The notes beneath the pieces were generated by a model. That model did no database searches. It saw only the letters and a list, made by a program, of their open reading frames with translations, and was not told the DNA's origin. The translations under genes were made by a program, and so were the position numbers. A stretch of DNA of 48,531 nt from Pyronema omphalodes (lineage: Eukaryota; Ascomycota; Pezizomycetes; Pezizales; Pyronemataceae): positions 1 to 48,531 of the forward strand of contig JAJJXM010000131.1 of the NCBI GenBank assembly GCA_024516155.1. Direction: 5' to 3'. Of this stretch, positions 11,596 through 20,797 are shown piece by piece. How positions within the stretch are numbered: the first letter of the stretch is position 1; each line of letters begins with the position of its first letter.

Positions 11596-11648
11596 TGTCT
11601 ATCGCTACACGGGTAGCATGCAGGTCACCATGTGGCTGACGATAGACA
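11596..11648 (+). other. Predicted T-shaped three-way junction (53 nt)
   Basis: An outer perfect 8-bp stem, TGTCTATC (11596-11603) with GATAGACA (11641-11648), encloses two hairpins that fill almost all of the interior. Hairpin 1 is GCTAC (11604-11608) with GTAGC (11613-11617), loop acgg. Hairpin 2 is GTCACC (11624-11629) with GG (11634-11635) and TGAC (11637-11640) around loop atgt, with one bulged C (11636). Both hairpins abut the outer stem directly and only six bases, atgcag, join them. The arrangement could fold in single-stranded DNA or in RNA of either strand. It is preceded by a run of five T, four in copy 1. Function is unknown. Confidence 0.65.
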
Positions 11649-11659
11649 GGTTGTATTAG

Positions 11660-12120
11660 TAGAAAGATCGAAGAATGATGGCAACAGGAATACATACGCT
11701 CTCAAAGAGGACTACAGAAAAGGAAAGGAAATGAGTGATGGGATCATATAATGAAAAGATGAGTCGGTGTGATAAAGTATGAAGCTGAGAGATTTAGAAA
11801 AGAACGGAAGTTGGTAAAGGGATCATGCAGATCAAGAAAGGGAAATGAAAAGAAAACGCACCTTTCATTAAGTATGGGCAGGTATAAGAGGTGAGTCCGT
11901 GAATACAAGAACAGTTAGTAAAAGTATCAGGAGAGAGGAGTAAGAGGGAATCCAAGTAACAAAAAGAAGAGATGCAGGGCGGAATTCGAAGGAAGAGAAG
12001 ACATGCACGATTGAAGCGGAGTCAGCAACAAAAAGAAGAGACGGGGGGCGTAGAAGGTATGAAAGACCGACGTATTCTTTTGAAGCTGGGTATTAGAAAA
12101 GCAGAACGAAAATAAGATAT
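11660..12120. other. Purine-rich stretch (~460 bp) with a 69-bp-spaced internal duplication
   Basis: The plus strand is dominated by A and G: rows 11701-11760, 11761-11820 and 11941-12000, counted by hand, are about 75, 73 and 80 percent purine. Within it aacaaaaagaagaga occurs at 11958 and again at 12027, each followed by a G-rich word ending ggcg, which marks a short direct duplication. The copy 13 insertion falls just after the equivalent of the second. No gene is visible. Confidence 0.75.
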
Positions 12121-12126
12121 AAGTTT

Positions 12127-12163
12127 ATCTGGGCTTTACGGAAGATTCGGTCTTCTCCCAGAT
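12127..12163 (+). other. Two-part stem-loop (7-bp outer and 5-bp inner stem)
   Basis: ATCTGGG (12127-12133) pairs perfectly with CCCAGAT (12157-12163). Inside, GAAGA (12141-12145) pairs with TCTTC (12151-12155) around the loop ttcgg. The internal loop is asymmetric, seven bases on the 5' side and one on the 3' side. It sits at the border of the purine-rich and AT-rich stretches. It is not followed by a T-run on the plus strand. Confidence 0.6.
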
Positions 12164-12189
12164 TCCCAGTTGGTGGGGATACTCTAATC

Positions 12190-12340
12190 GAGTGTTTGAT
12201 AAGAATAAGGAGTAAAATAAGTGCCCAGCAAATAAATGCGAGGAGAAAACAAAAAACAAAGATCCGCAAAATATGGTAAAATATTTCGAATATATGTCAA
12301 AAAATATTATATCATACAACGCCGACACAGAAAGAAAGGA
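12190..12340. other. AT-rich stretch
   Basis: Mostly A and T with A-runs on the plus strand, a small inverted repeat ATATT-tcg-AATAT at 12281-12293 and an aaaaaatattatat word after it. A 67-codon hydrophobic minus-strand frame lies across it (12125-12328); its hydrophobicity follows from the A-rich plus strand and is not evidence of a gene. A role such as DNA unwinding or matrix attachment is conceivable but unsupported. Confidence 0.5.
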
Positions 12341-12423
12341 AAGGAGACAAGGGGGTGGAAGGGCTGTTTATATAGCTGATTGTATGTCCGGAAGCAGGCG
12401 TCTGAAGGACATCACATGATGTG

Positions 12424-12610
12424 TAGAGATGCTACATTTTACGTCCTGCTGGCAACCAGGCGTCAGATCAGGGAATGAAAAGAGCTGGATAATGAGAACA
12501 AACGGCAAAAGAAGCAGAACAAGTACATTGTCGCAATTGGTGGCACCCTGCCAGGCCTAAAACTTGCTCATGTTTATCACTCGATCTGAATGGCCTTCTT
12601 GGAAGATAGT
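12424..12610 (+). repeat. Diverged block duplication, copy 1
   Basis: This block shares an ordered set of words with 12620-12862: tagagatgctaca versus tagagatgccaca, gctggcaaccaggcgtc versus gctgccaaatgggcctc, gcaattggtggcaccctg versus gcaattgctggcactctg, and gctcatgtttatcactcg versus gctcatgtctgtcactcg followed by atctgaatggc in both. The offset grows from about 197 bp at the left to 251 bp at the right because the second copy contains expanded 27-bp repeats. Confidence 0.8.
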
Positions 12611-12619
12611 ACTGGATGC

Positions 12620-12862
12620 ATAGAGATGCCACATTGTGAGTCATGCTGCCAAATGGGCCTCGGATGAAGGAATGACAAGAGGTGGAAAACAAGAAAAAAC
12701 AGCTCAAGCAATAAAACAAGGAAAAACAGCATGAGCAACAAAACAAGGAAAAACAGCTCAAGCAACAAAACAAGAATGTTTTCGCAATTGCTGGCACTCT
12801 GTGAGATCTGGAACTTGCTCATGTCTGTCACTCGATCTGAATGGCTTTCTATGAGGCCTGGA
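12620..12862 (+). repeat. Diverged block duplication, copy 2
   Basis: Homologous in order to 12424-12610 but lengthened by three 27-bp repeats. The paired blocks are read in different phases by the two minus-strand open frames (109 and 112 codons) that cross them, so no common protein sequence is preserved between the copies. That is evidence against coding. Confidence 0.8.
12695..12775 (+). repeat. Three tandem 27-bp repeats (aaaaacagctcaagca type)
   Basis: The repeats are 12695-12721, 12722-12748 and 12749-12775, each of the form aaaaacagctcaagcaa with taaaacaagg or caaaacaagg after it; the middle one has cagcatgag in place of cagctcaag. Because 27 is a multiple of three, every frame stays open through them, producing the leucine- and phenylalanine-rich stretches seen on the minus strand. 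Copy 3 lacks one A in the equivalent of the middle repeat. Confidence 0.93.
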
Positions 12863-12869
12863 ACTGGGT

Positions 12870-13170
12870 CATTGTTCACCACGAAGCTAGAATGGCCATC
12901 CGCCCTTGGCCACAATCAGAGTAGACAATAGTTACCCTCTCTTAAGTTTGCGTCCATGTTTTTCTGCTTGGAACAGCTACTTTCCCTCGCCAATAATCAC
13001 CACGCTCTACACCCACATTCAGTGCACCCACTTGCATCGAACAAGACATTATCTTTGATGTTTAAATAGAAAAGTTGCAACATGAAATGACAATTAATTT
13101 GCGAGTTTTGTTCGTCCGTTTGAACGATACTTTATTCGGGAGTGTTTATTCATTTATCTCAGTCAGACAT
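12870..13170. other. Unique stretch, no gene recognised
   Basis: About 300 bp of mixed composition with no repeat, hairpin or open frame that I could support. Copy 14 has two single-base indels in its equivalent (near 47678 and 47803). Confidence 0.5.
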
Positions 13171-13175
13171 CATTT

Positions 13176-13239
13176 CCGAGTGACAGCACCTGAATACACG
13201 GGTGACAGTTCCGAGTGACGGGGCATGACTACTCCACGC
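13176..13239 (+). repeat. GAGTGACAG repeats and 29-bp motif, copy b
   Basis: CCGAGTGACAG at 13176-13186, cgggtgacag ending at 13208 and CCGAGTGACGG at 13211-13221 form a short degenerate series. The last is the start of the second copy of the 29-bp motif (13211-13239). Similar gtgacag or ttgacag words recur near 10963 and 11281, so this word is scattered through the unit. Confidence 0.8.
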
Positions 13240-13399
13240 AGGCTAACCGACCCGAGGGCACAGTGGCGAGTGGGCATACTTGCTGCAACCACCGGCGAGT
13301 AGGCATATTTTCACTGCACAAACACAACGAATTATGTATAGTGAGCTAATTAAAACAGGAAAATTCATAAATCAAAACAAAAGAATTTACAAACATATA
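13240..13399. other. Linker with degenerate GGCGAGT words and an AT-rich tail
   Basis: ggcgagtgggcata and ggcgagtaggcata occur about 40 bp apart (near 13265 and 13304), a small degenerate direct repeat. They are followed by an A-rich tail that loosely resembles the tail of module C and leads into module A. No gene is visible. Confidence 0.55.
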
Positions 13400-13654
13400 A
13401 TTAAAACACAAAAAGTTACATAAAACGTTCCTTCGCAAGTAGCCACAACTGAATACAAAAGAGACACACCTACGGTGTTGCCACAGCGAGCGAGAGTACT
13501 CTGACAGCTGCTAGTCACAGCAAGCGAGAGTGGTCTTGCAAGACCCGTTTGGACGTGATTGATTGCAGACACAAAAAATATTCAAAAATGCAAGCATTAC
13601 AATGCGCGCTGAATGAAAAAGATGCACGAAGAATTATGCTTGATATTAAATCAA
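13400..13654 (+). repeat. Nested module A (~255 bp)
   Basis: First of three diverged tandem modules that span the boundary between units. It runs through gttacataaaacg, gcaagtagccacaactgaa, cacacctacggtgttgcc, two GCGAGAGT motifs, gattgattgcagacac and gctgaatgaaaaagatg, and ends in gatattaaatcaa (13642-13654). Each landmark has a counterpart in module B or C in the same order. The left edge is approximate because the flanking AT-rich linker is only loosely alignable. Confidence 0.85.
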
Positions 13655-14110
13655 TTAGACTTCATACAAAAGGGACACACCTACGGTGTTGCCATAGCAA
13701 CGGAGAGTGCTCTCACGGCAATGTAGTCTAGTCATAGTGAGCGAGAGTGCTCTCCCTGCTATGTAGTGACAGTCTATTCAGGCAAGCGAGACTGGTCTAC
13801 GTACACCGACGGTGTTGTCACAGCAGACGAGAGTGTTCCTACAAGACACATTCTCACGTGATTTATTGCAAACACAAAATCTGTTCAAAAATGAAAGAAT
13901 TACATTGCGGGCTGAATGAGAAAGATGAATAAGAAATTAAGCTTGATATTAAATCAAAACGTTACATGTTTGGATCAAATGTCATTTGCACGTAGCAACA
14001 ATTGAATGCAGAAGGGACACTGCCACAGCAAGCGAGAGTGCTCTGACTAGACACGCAAGCGAGAGTCACAGCGAGCGAGAGTGGTCTGTCTAGTCACAGC
14101 GAGCAACAGT
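13490..14110 (+). repeat. Cluster of interspersed GCGAGAGT motifs
   Basis: GCGAGAGT or a one- or two-base variant occurs at 13490, 13524, 13701 (CGGAGAGT), 13741, 13786 (GCGAGACT), 13827 (ACGAGAGT), 14032, 14059 and 14075. It is usually preceded by cacagc, agca or agtga and often followed by a TCT or ctagtc-type sequence. Spacing ranges from 16 to over 170 bp, so these are remnants of a short tandem repeat inside modules A-C rather than a regular array. Repeat-spacer regularity is far too poor for a CRISPR array. Confidence 0.85.
13655..13957 (+). repeat. Nested module B (~303 bp, spans the unit junction)
   Basis: It shares with module A cacacctacggtgttgcc near its start, gatttattgcaaacac (versus gattgattgcagacac), attcaaaaatg versus gttcaaaaatg, gctgaatgagaaagatg, and the terminal gatattaaatcaa (13945-13957), 303 bp after the one ending module A. 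Compared with A it carries an extra internal segment with a second ccgacggtgttg and further GCGAGAGT-like motifs. The copy 4/5 boundary used here at 13865/13866, and the ends of the window, lie inside this module. Confidence 0.85.
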
Positions 14111-17100
14111 CTGCACACAACAGATTATTTGTATTCAAAATTCATTATTAATATCTAAAGTTTTCATTATTCTTGTATGTGTATTCCGGTTGGAAATTTA
14201 TACATCTTTTGAATTCATTCATGACATACCCGAGTGACAGCGCATGACTAGTACACGCATGCTCATGGACGCCCTCTGCCTCGACGCTCTCTGCCTCGAC
14301 GCTCTCTGCCTCGACTCCCTCTGCCTCGTCGACCCTCTACCCAGTCGACTCTCTGCCTCATTGAGCTCCTCACTTACCTCGACCCTACCCAGCCCAGTCG
14401 CCCCGGGAGTTCTATCCGGGGTACCGCTTGACAGCGACAGGGATGAATCACTAGGCTACTAGTGCACAGTGTCATGCTCCATCATGCAATCTCCACCATG
14501 CCGTGTGGGATGGGAGGAGTCGAGCACGGCGAGTGGGGGAGGGGCTGCGAGCACACAAGCAAGCTGGGTTCGAGCACAAGGCAAGTTGGGCTCACCAGGA
14601 TCGGAATTTGTGATTTAGATATGTATTGTAGATGTAGTTTTTGTATATTCATTGTGGATATATTTGTATATACTCACTACTAGGTGCAGTGAGGACATGT
14701 GCTGCAGGGAATCAAAGCAATGACATCTCCGAGATACCCGGGTGTATTGACAGGGAAGAGAAAAAGTAACGGAATTCTTATTGATGTATGTATTTACAGA
14801 AAGTAACGGAATGCTTATTGATATATGTATTTACAGAAAGTAACGGCATTTTCCATTGATGTATGTATTTGCAGCTGGTGGGCTCTCCCTCTCCAACTGG
14901 TTTAGACTGGTCCGCACAGGGATCGTGGTTACTCGGGTGCTTGTGCAGGGTGCCTGTCATCCATGGAGATGTCACGGTTCCCGATTCCGACAAGATGAGA
15001 GACAAAAATGCACAGTGCTACTCACCACACAGTCAAATAAACAAATAAATCCTTTAATTTTTGTCTATCGCTACACGGGTAGCATGCAGGTCACCATGTG
15101 GCTGACGATAGACAGGTTGTATTAGTAGAAAGATCGAAGAATGATGGCAACAGGAATACATACGCTCTCAAAGAGGACTACAGAAAAGGAAAGGAAATGA
15201 GTGATGGGATCATATAATGAAAAGATGAGTCGGTGTGATAAAGTATGAAGCTGAGAGATTTAGAAAAGAACGGAAGTTGGTAAAGGGATCATGCAGATCA
15301 AGAAAGGGAAATGAAAAGAAAACGCACCTTTCATTAAGTATGGGCAGGTATAAGAGGTGAGTCCGTGAATACAAGAACAGTTAGTAAAAGTATCAGGAGA
15401 GAGGAGTAAGAGGGAATCCAAGTAACAAAAAGAAGAGATGCAGGGCGGAATTCGAAGGAAGAGAAGACATGCACGATTGAAGCGGAGTCAGCAACAAAAA
15501 GAAGAGACGGGGGGCGTAGAAGGTATGAAAGACCGACGTATTCTTTTGAAGCTGGGTATTAGAAAAGCAGAACGAAAATAAGATATAAGTTTATCTGGGC
15601 TTTACGGAAGATTCGGTCTTCTCCCAGATTCCCAGTTGGTGGGGATACTCTAATCGAGTGTTTGATAAGAATAAGGAGTAAAATAAGTGCCCAGCAAATA
15701 AATGCGAGGAGAAAACAAAAAACAAAGATCCGCAAAATATGGTAAAATATTTCGAATATATGTCAAAAAATATTATATCATACAACGCCGACACAGAAAG
15801 AAAGGAAAGGAGACAAGGGGGTGGAAGGGCTGTTTATATAGCTGATTGTATGTCCGGAAGCAGGCGTCTGAAGGACATCACATGATGTGTAGAGATGCTA
15901 CATTTTACGTCCTGCTGGCAACCAGGCGTCAGATCAGGGAATGAAAAGAGCTGGATAATGAGAACAAACGGCAAAAGAAGCAGAACAAGTACATTGTCGC
16001 AATTGGTGGCACCCTGCCAGGCCTAAAACTTGCTCATGTTTATCACTCGATCTGAATGGCCTTCTTGGAAGATAGTACTGGATGCATAGAGATGCCACAT
16101 TGTGAGTCATGCTGCCAAATGGGCCTCGGATGAAGGAATGACAAGAGGTGGAAAACAAGAAAAAACAGCTCAAGCAATAAAACAAGGAAAAACAGCATGA
16201 GCAACAAAACAAGGAAAAACAGCTCAAGCAACAAAACAAGAATGTTTTCGCAATTGCTGGCACTCTGTGAGATCTGGAACTTGCTCATGTCTGTCACTCG
16301 ATCTGAATGGCTTTCTATGAGGCCTGGAACTGGGTCATTGTTCACCACGAAGCTAGAATGGCCATCCGCCCTTGGCCACAATCAGAGTAGACAATAGTTA
16401 CCCTCTCTTAAGTTTGCGTCCATGTTTTTCTGCTTGGAACAGCTACTTTCCCTCGCCAATAATCACCACGCTCTACACCCACATTCAGTGCACCCACTTG
16501 CATCGAACAAGACATTATCTTTGATGTTTAAATAGAAAAGTTGCAACATGAAATGACAATTAATTTGCGAGTTTTGTTCGTCCGTTTGAACGATACTTTA
16601 TTCGGGAGTGTTTATTCATTTATCTCAGTCAGACATCATTTCCGAGTGACAGCACCTGAATACACGGGTGACAGTTCCGAGTGACGGGGCATGACTACTC
16701 CACGCAGGCTAACCGACCCGAGGGCACAGTGGCGAGTGGGCATACTTGCTGCAACCACCGGCGAGTAGGCATATTTTCACTGCACAAACACAACGAATTA
16801 TGTATAGTGAGCTAATTAAAACAGGAAAATTCATAAATCAAAACAAAAGAATTTACAAACATATAATTAAAACACAAAAAGTTACATAAAACGTTCCTTC
16901 GCAAGTAGCCACAACTGAATACAAAAGAGACACACCTACGGTGTTGCCACAGCGAGCGAGAGTACTCTGACAGCTGCTAGTCACAGCAAGCGAGAGTGGT
17001 CTTGCAAGACCCGTTTGGACGTGATTGATTGCAGACACAAAAAATATTCAAAAATGCAAGCATTACAATGCGCGCTGAATGAAAAAGATGCACGAAGAAT

Positions 17101-17331
17101 TATGCTTGATATTAAATCAATTAGACTTCATACAAAAGGGACACACCTACGGTGTTGCCATAGCAACGGAGAGTGCTCTCACGGCAATGTAGTCTAGTCA
17201 TAGTGAGCGAGAGTGCTCTCCCTGCTATGTAGTGACAGTCTATTCAGGCAAGCGAGACTGGTCTACGTACACCGACGGTGTTGTCACAGCAGACGAGAGT
17301 GTTCCTACAAGACACATTCTCACGTGATTTA
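13866..17331 (+). repeat. Satellite unit copy 5 (3,466 bp)
   Basis: Same length as copy 4, and all small open frames recur at an offset of exactly 3,466. No variant seen; the comparison was by eye and by frame positions, not by alignment. Confidence 0.98.
13958..14170 (+). repeat. Nested module C (~210 bp, truncated or diverged)
   Basis: It begins with acgttacatg and gcacgtagcaacaattgaatg, counterparts of module A's aagttacat and gcaagtagccacaactgaa, then has three GCGAGAGT motifs (14032, 14059, 14075) and ends in an AT-rich tail that only loosely resembles the tails of A and B. It lacks the cctacggtgttg landmark, having only acactgcc. The right edge is uncertain. Confidence 0.7.
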
Positions 17332-20300
17332 TTGCAAACACAAAATCTGTTCAAAAATGAAAGAATTACATTGCGGGCTGAATGAGAAAGATGAATAAGA
17401 AATTAAGCTTGATATTAAATCAAAACGTTACATGTTTGGATCAAATGTCATTTGCACGTAGCAACAATTGAATGCAGAAGGGACACTGCCACAGCAAGCG
17501 AGAGTGCTCTGACTAGACACGCAAGCGAGAGTCACAGCGAGCGAGAGTGGTCTGTCTAGTCACAGCGAGCAACAGTCTGCACACAACAGATTATTTGTAT
17601 TCAAAATTCATTATTAATATCTAAAGTTTTCATTATTCTTGTATGTGTATTCCGGTTGGAAATTTATACATCTTTTGAATTCATTCATGACATACCCGAG
17701 TGACAGCGCATGACTAGTACACGCATGCTCATGGACGCCCTCTGCCTCGACGCTCTCTGCCTCGACGCTCTCTGCCTCGACTCCCTCTGCCTCGTCGACC
17801 CTCTACCCAGTCGACTCTCTGCCTCATTGAGCTCCTCACTTACCTCGACCCTACCCAGCCCAGTCGCCCCGGGAGTTCTATCCGGGGTACCGCTTGACAG
17901 CGACAGGGATGAATCACTAGGCTACTAGTGCACAGTGTCATGCTCCATCATGCAATCTCCACCATGCCGTGTGGGATGGGAGGAGTCGAGCACGGCGAGT
18001 GGGGGAGGGGCTGCGAGCACACAAGCAAGCTGGGTTCGAGCACAAGGCAAGTTGGGCTCACCAGGATCGGAATTTGTGATTTAGATATGTATTGTAGATG
18101 TAGTTTTTGTATATTCATTGTGGATATATTTGTATATACTCACTACTAGGTGCAGTGAGGACATGTGCTGCAGGGAATCAAAGCAATGACATCTCCGAGA
18201 TACCCGGGTGTATTGACAGGGAAGAGAAAAAGTAACGGAATTCTTATTGATGTATGTATTTACAGAAAGTAACGGAATGCTTATTGATATATGTATTTAC
18301 AGAAAGTAACGGCATTTTCCATTGATGTATGTATTTGCAGCTGGTGGGCTCTCCCTCTCCAACTGGTTTAGACTGGTCCGCACAGGGATCGTGGTTACTC
18401 GGGTGCTTGTGCAGGGTGCCTGTCATCCATGGAGATGTCACGGTTCCCGATTCCGACAAGATGAGAGACAAAAATGCACAGTGCTACTCACCACACAGTC
18501 AAATAAACAAATAAATCCTTTAATTTTTGTCTATCGCTACACGGGTAGCATGCAGGTCACCATGTGGCTGACGATAGACAGGTTGTATTAGTAGAAAGAT
18601 CGAAGAATGATGGCAACAGGAATACATACGCTCTCAAAGAGGACTACAGAAAAGGAAAGGAAATGAGTGATGGGATCATATAATGAAAAGATGAGTCGGT
18701 GTGATAAAGTATGAAGCTGAGAGATTTAGAAAAGAACGGAAGTTGGTAAAGGGATCATGCAGATCAAGAAAGGGAAATGAAAAGAAAACGCACCTTTCAT
18801 TAAGTATGGGCAGGTATAAGAGGTGAGTCCGTGAATACAAGAACAGTTAGTAAAAGTATCAGGAGAGAGGAGTAAGAGGGAATCCAAGTAACAAAAAGAA
18901 GAGATGCAGGGCGGAATTCGAAGGAAGAGAAGACATGCACGATTGAAGCGGAGTCAGCAACAAAAAGAAGAGACGGGGGGCGTAGAAGGTATGAAAGACC
19001 GACGTATTCTTTTGAAGCTGGGTATTAGAAAAGCAGAACGAAAATAAGATATAAGTTTATCTGGGCTTTACGGAAGATTCGGTCTTCTCCCAGATTCCCA
19101 GTTGGTGGGGATACTCTAATCGAGTGTTTGATAAGAATAAGGAGTAAAATAAGTGCCCAGCAAATAAATGCGAGGAGAAAACAAAAAACAAAGATCCGCA
19201 AAATATGGTAAAATATTTCGAATATATGTCAAAAAATATTATATCATACAACGCCGACACAGAAAGAAAGGAAAGGAGACAAGGGGGTGGAAGGGCTGTT
19301 TATATAGCTGATTGTATGTCCGGAAGCAGGCGTCTGAAGGACATCACATGATGTGTAGAGATGCTACATTTTACGTCCTGCTGGCAACCAGGCGTCAGAT
19401 CAGGGAATGAAAAGAGCTGGATAATGAGAACAAACGGCAAAAGAAGCAGAACAAGTACATTGTCGCAATTGGTGGCACCCTGCCAGGCCTAAAACTTGCT
19501 CATGTTTATCACTCGATCTGAATGGCCTTCTTGGAAGATAGTACTGGATGCATAGAGATGCCACATTGTGAGTCATGCTGCCAAATGGGCCTCGGATGAA
19601 GGAATGACAAGAGGTGGAAAACAAGAAAAAACAGCTCAAGCAATAAAACAAGGAAAAACAGCATGAGCAACAAAACAAGGAAAAACAGCTCAAGCAACAA
19701 AACAAGAATGTTTTCGCAATTGCTGGCACTCTGTGAGATCTGGAACTTGCTCATGTCTGTCACTCGATCTGAATGGCTTTCTATGAGGCCTGGAACTGGG
19801 TCATTGTTCACCACGAAGCTAGAATGGCCATCCGCCCTTGGCCACAATCAGAGTAGACAATAGTTACCCTCTCTTAAGTTTGCGTCCATGTTTTTCTGCT
19901 TGGAACAGCTACTTTCCCTCGCCAATAATCACCACGCTCTACACCCACATTCAGTGCACCCACTTGCATCGAACAAGACATTATCTTTGATGTTTAAATA
20001 GAAAAGTTGCAACATGAAATGACAATTAATTTGCGAGTTTTGTTCGTCCGTTTGAACGATACTTTATTCGGGAGTGTTTATTCATTTATCTCAGTCAGAC
20101 ATCATTTCCGAGTGACAGCACCTGAATACACGGGTGACAGTTCCGAGTGACGGGGCATGACTACTCCACGCAGGCTAACCGACCCGAGGGCACAGTGGCG
20201 AGTGGGCATACTTGCTGCAACCACCGGCGAGTAGGCATATTTTCACTGCACAAACACAACGAATTATGTATAGTGAGCTAATTAAAACAGGAAAATTCAT

Positions 20301-20797
20301 AAATCAAAACAAAAGAATTTACAAACATATAATTAAAACACAAAAAGTTACATAAAACGTTCCTTCGCAAGTAGCCACAACTGAATACAAAAGAGACACA
20401 CCTACGGTGTTGCCACAGCGAGCGAGAGTACTCTGACAGCTGCTAGTCACAGCAAGCGAGAGTGGTCTTGCAAGACCCGTTTGGACGTGATTGATTGCAG
20501 ACACAAAAAATATTCAAAAATGCAAGCATTACAATGCGCGCTGAATGAAAAAGATGCACGAAGAATTATGCTTGATATTAAATCAATTAGACTTCATACA
20601 AAAGGGACACACCTACGGTGTTGCCATAGCAACGGAGAGTGCTCTCACGGCAATGTAGTCTAGTCATAGTGAGCGAGAGTGCTCTCCCTGCTATGTAGTG
20701 ACAGTCTATTCAGGCAAGCGAGACTGGTCTACGTACACCGACGGTGTTGTCACAGCAGACGAGAGTGTTCCTACAAGACACATTCTCACGTGATTTA
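17332..20797 (+). repeat. Satellite unit copy 6 (3,466 bp)
   Basis: Same length and the same open-frame layout as copies 4 and 5; no variant seen. Confidence 0.98.

Larger units (their letters stand above)
10400..13865 (+). repeat. Satellite unit copy 4 (3,466 bp, reference copy for the internal map)
   Basis: First of nine consecutive copies of exactly 3,466 bp. I saw no departure from the interior consensus. All sub-features below are placed on this copy or on its junction with copy 5; equivalents in copies 5-12 lie at successive additions of 3,466. Confidence 0.98.

Noticed and set aside
12125..12328. 67-codon hydrophobic minus-strand frame resembling a small membrane protein
   Set aside because: Phe/Ile/Leu/Tyr richness is expected from the A-rich plus strand of this AT-rich stretch. 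No upstream signal or known family was recognised.
12468..12915. Minus-strand frames of 109 and 112 codons with leucine/phenylalanine-rich, membrane-like segments, recurring in nearly every unit
   Set aside because: The hydrophobic runs are translations of the 27-bp A-rich repeats. The frames overlap each other in different phases and the duplicated blocks do not share a frame. Recurrence merely reflects copy identity and is not evidence of selection.
13900..13930. Hammerhead ribozyme core suggested by gctgaatgagaaag
   Set aside because: The conserved CUGANGA core is interrupted by an extra base and no three-stem arrangement with a GAAA segment is apparent.
13490..14110. CRISPR array
   Set aside because: Motif spacing is irregular (16 to over 170 bp), the repeats are degenerate and only about 8 bp in core, spacers are not unique, and no cas gene is present.
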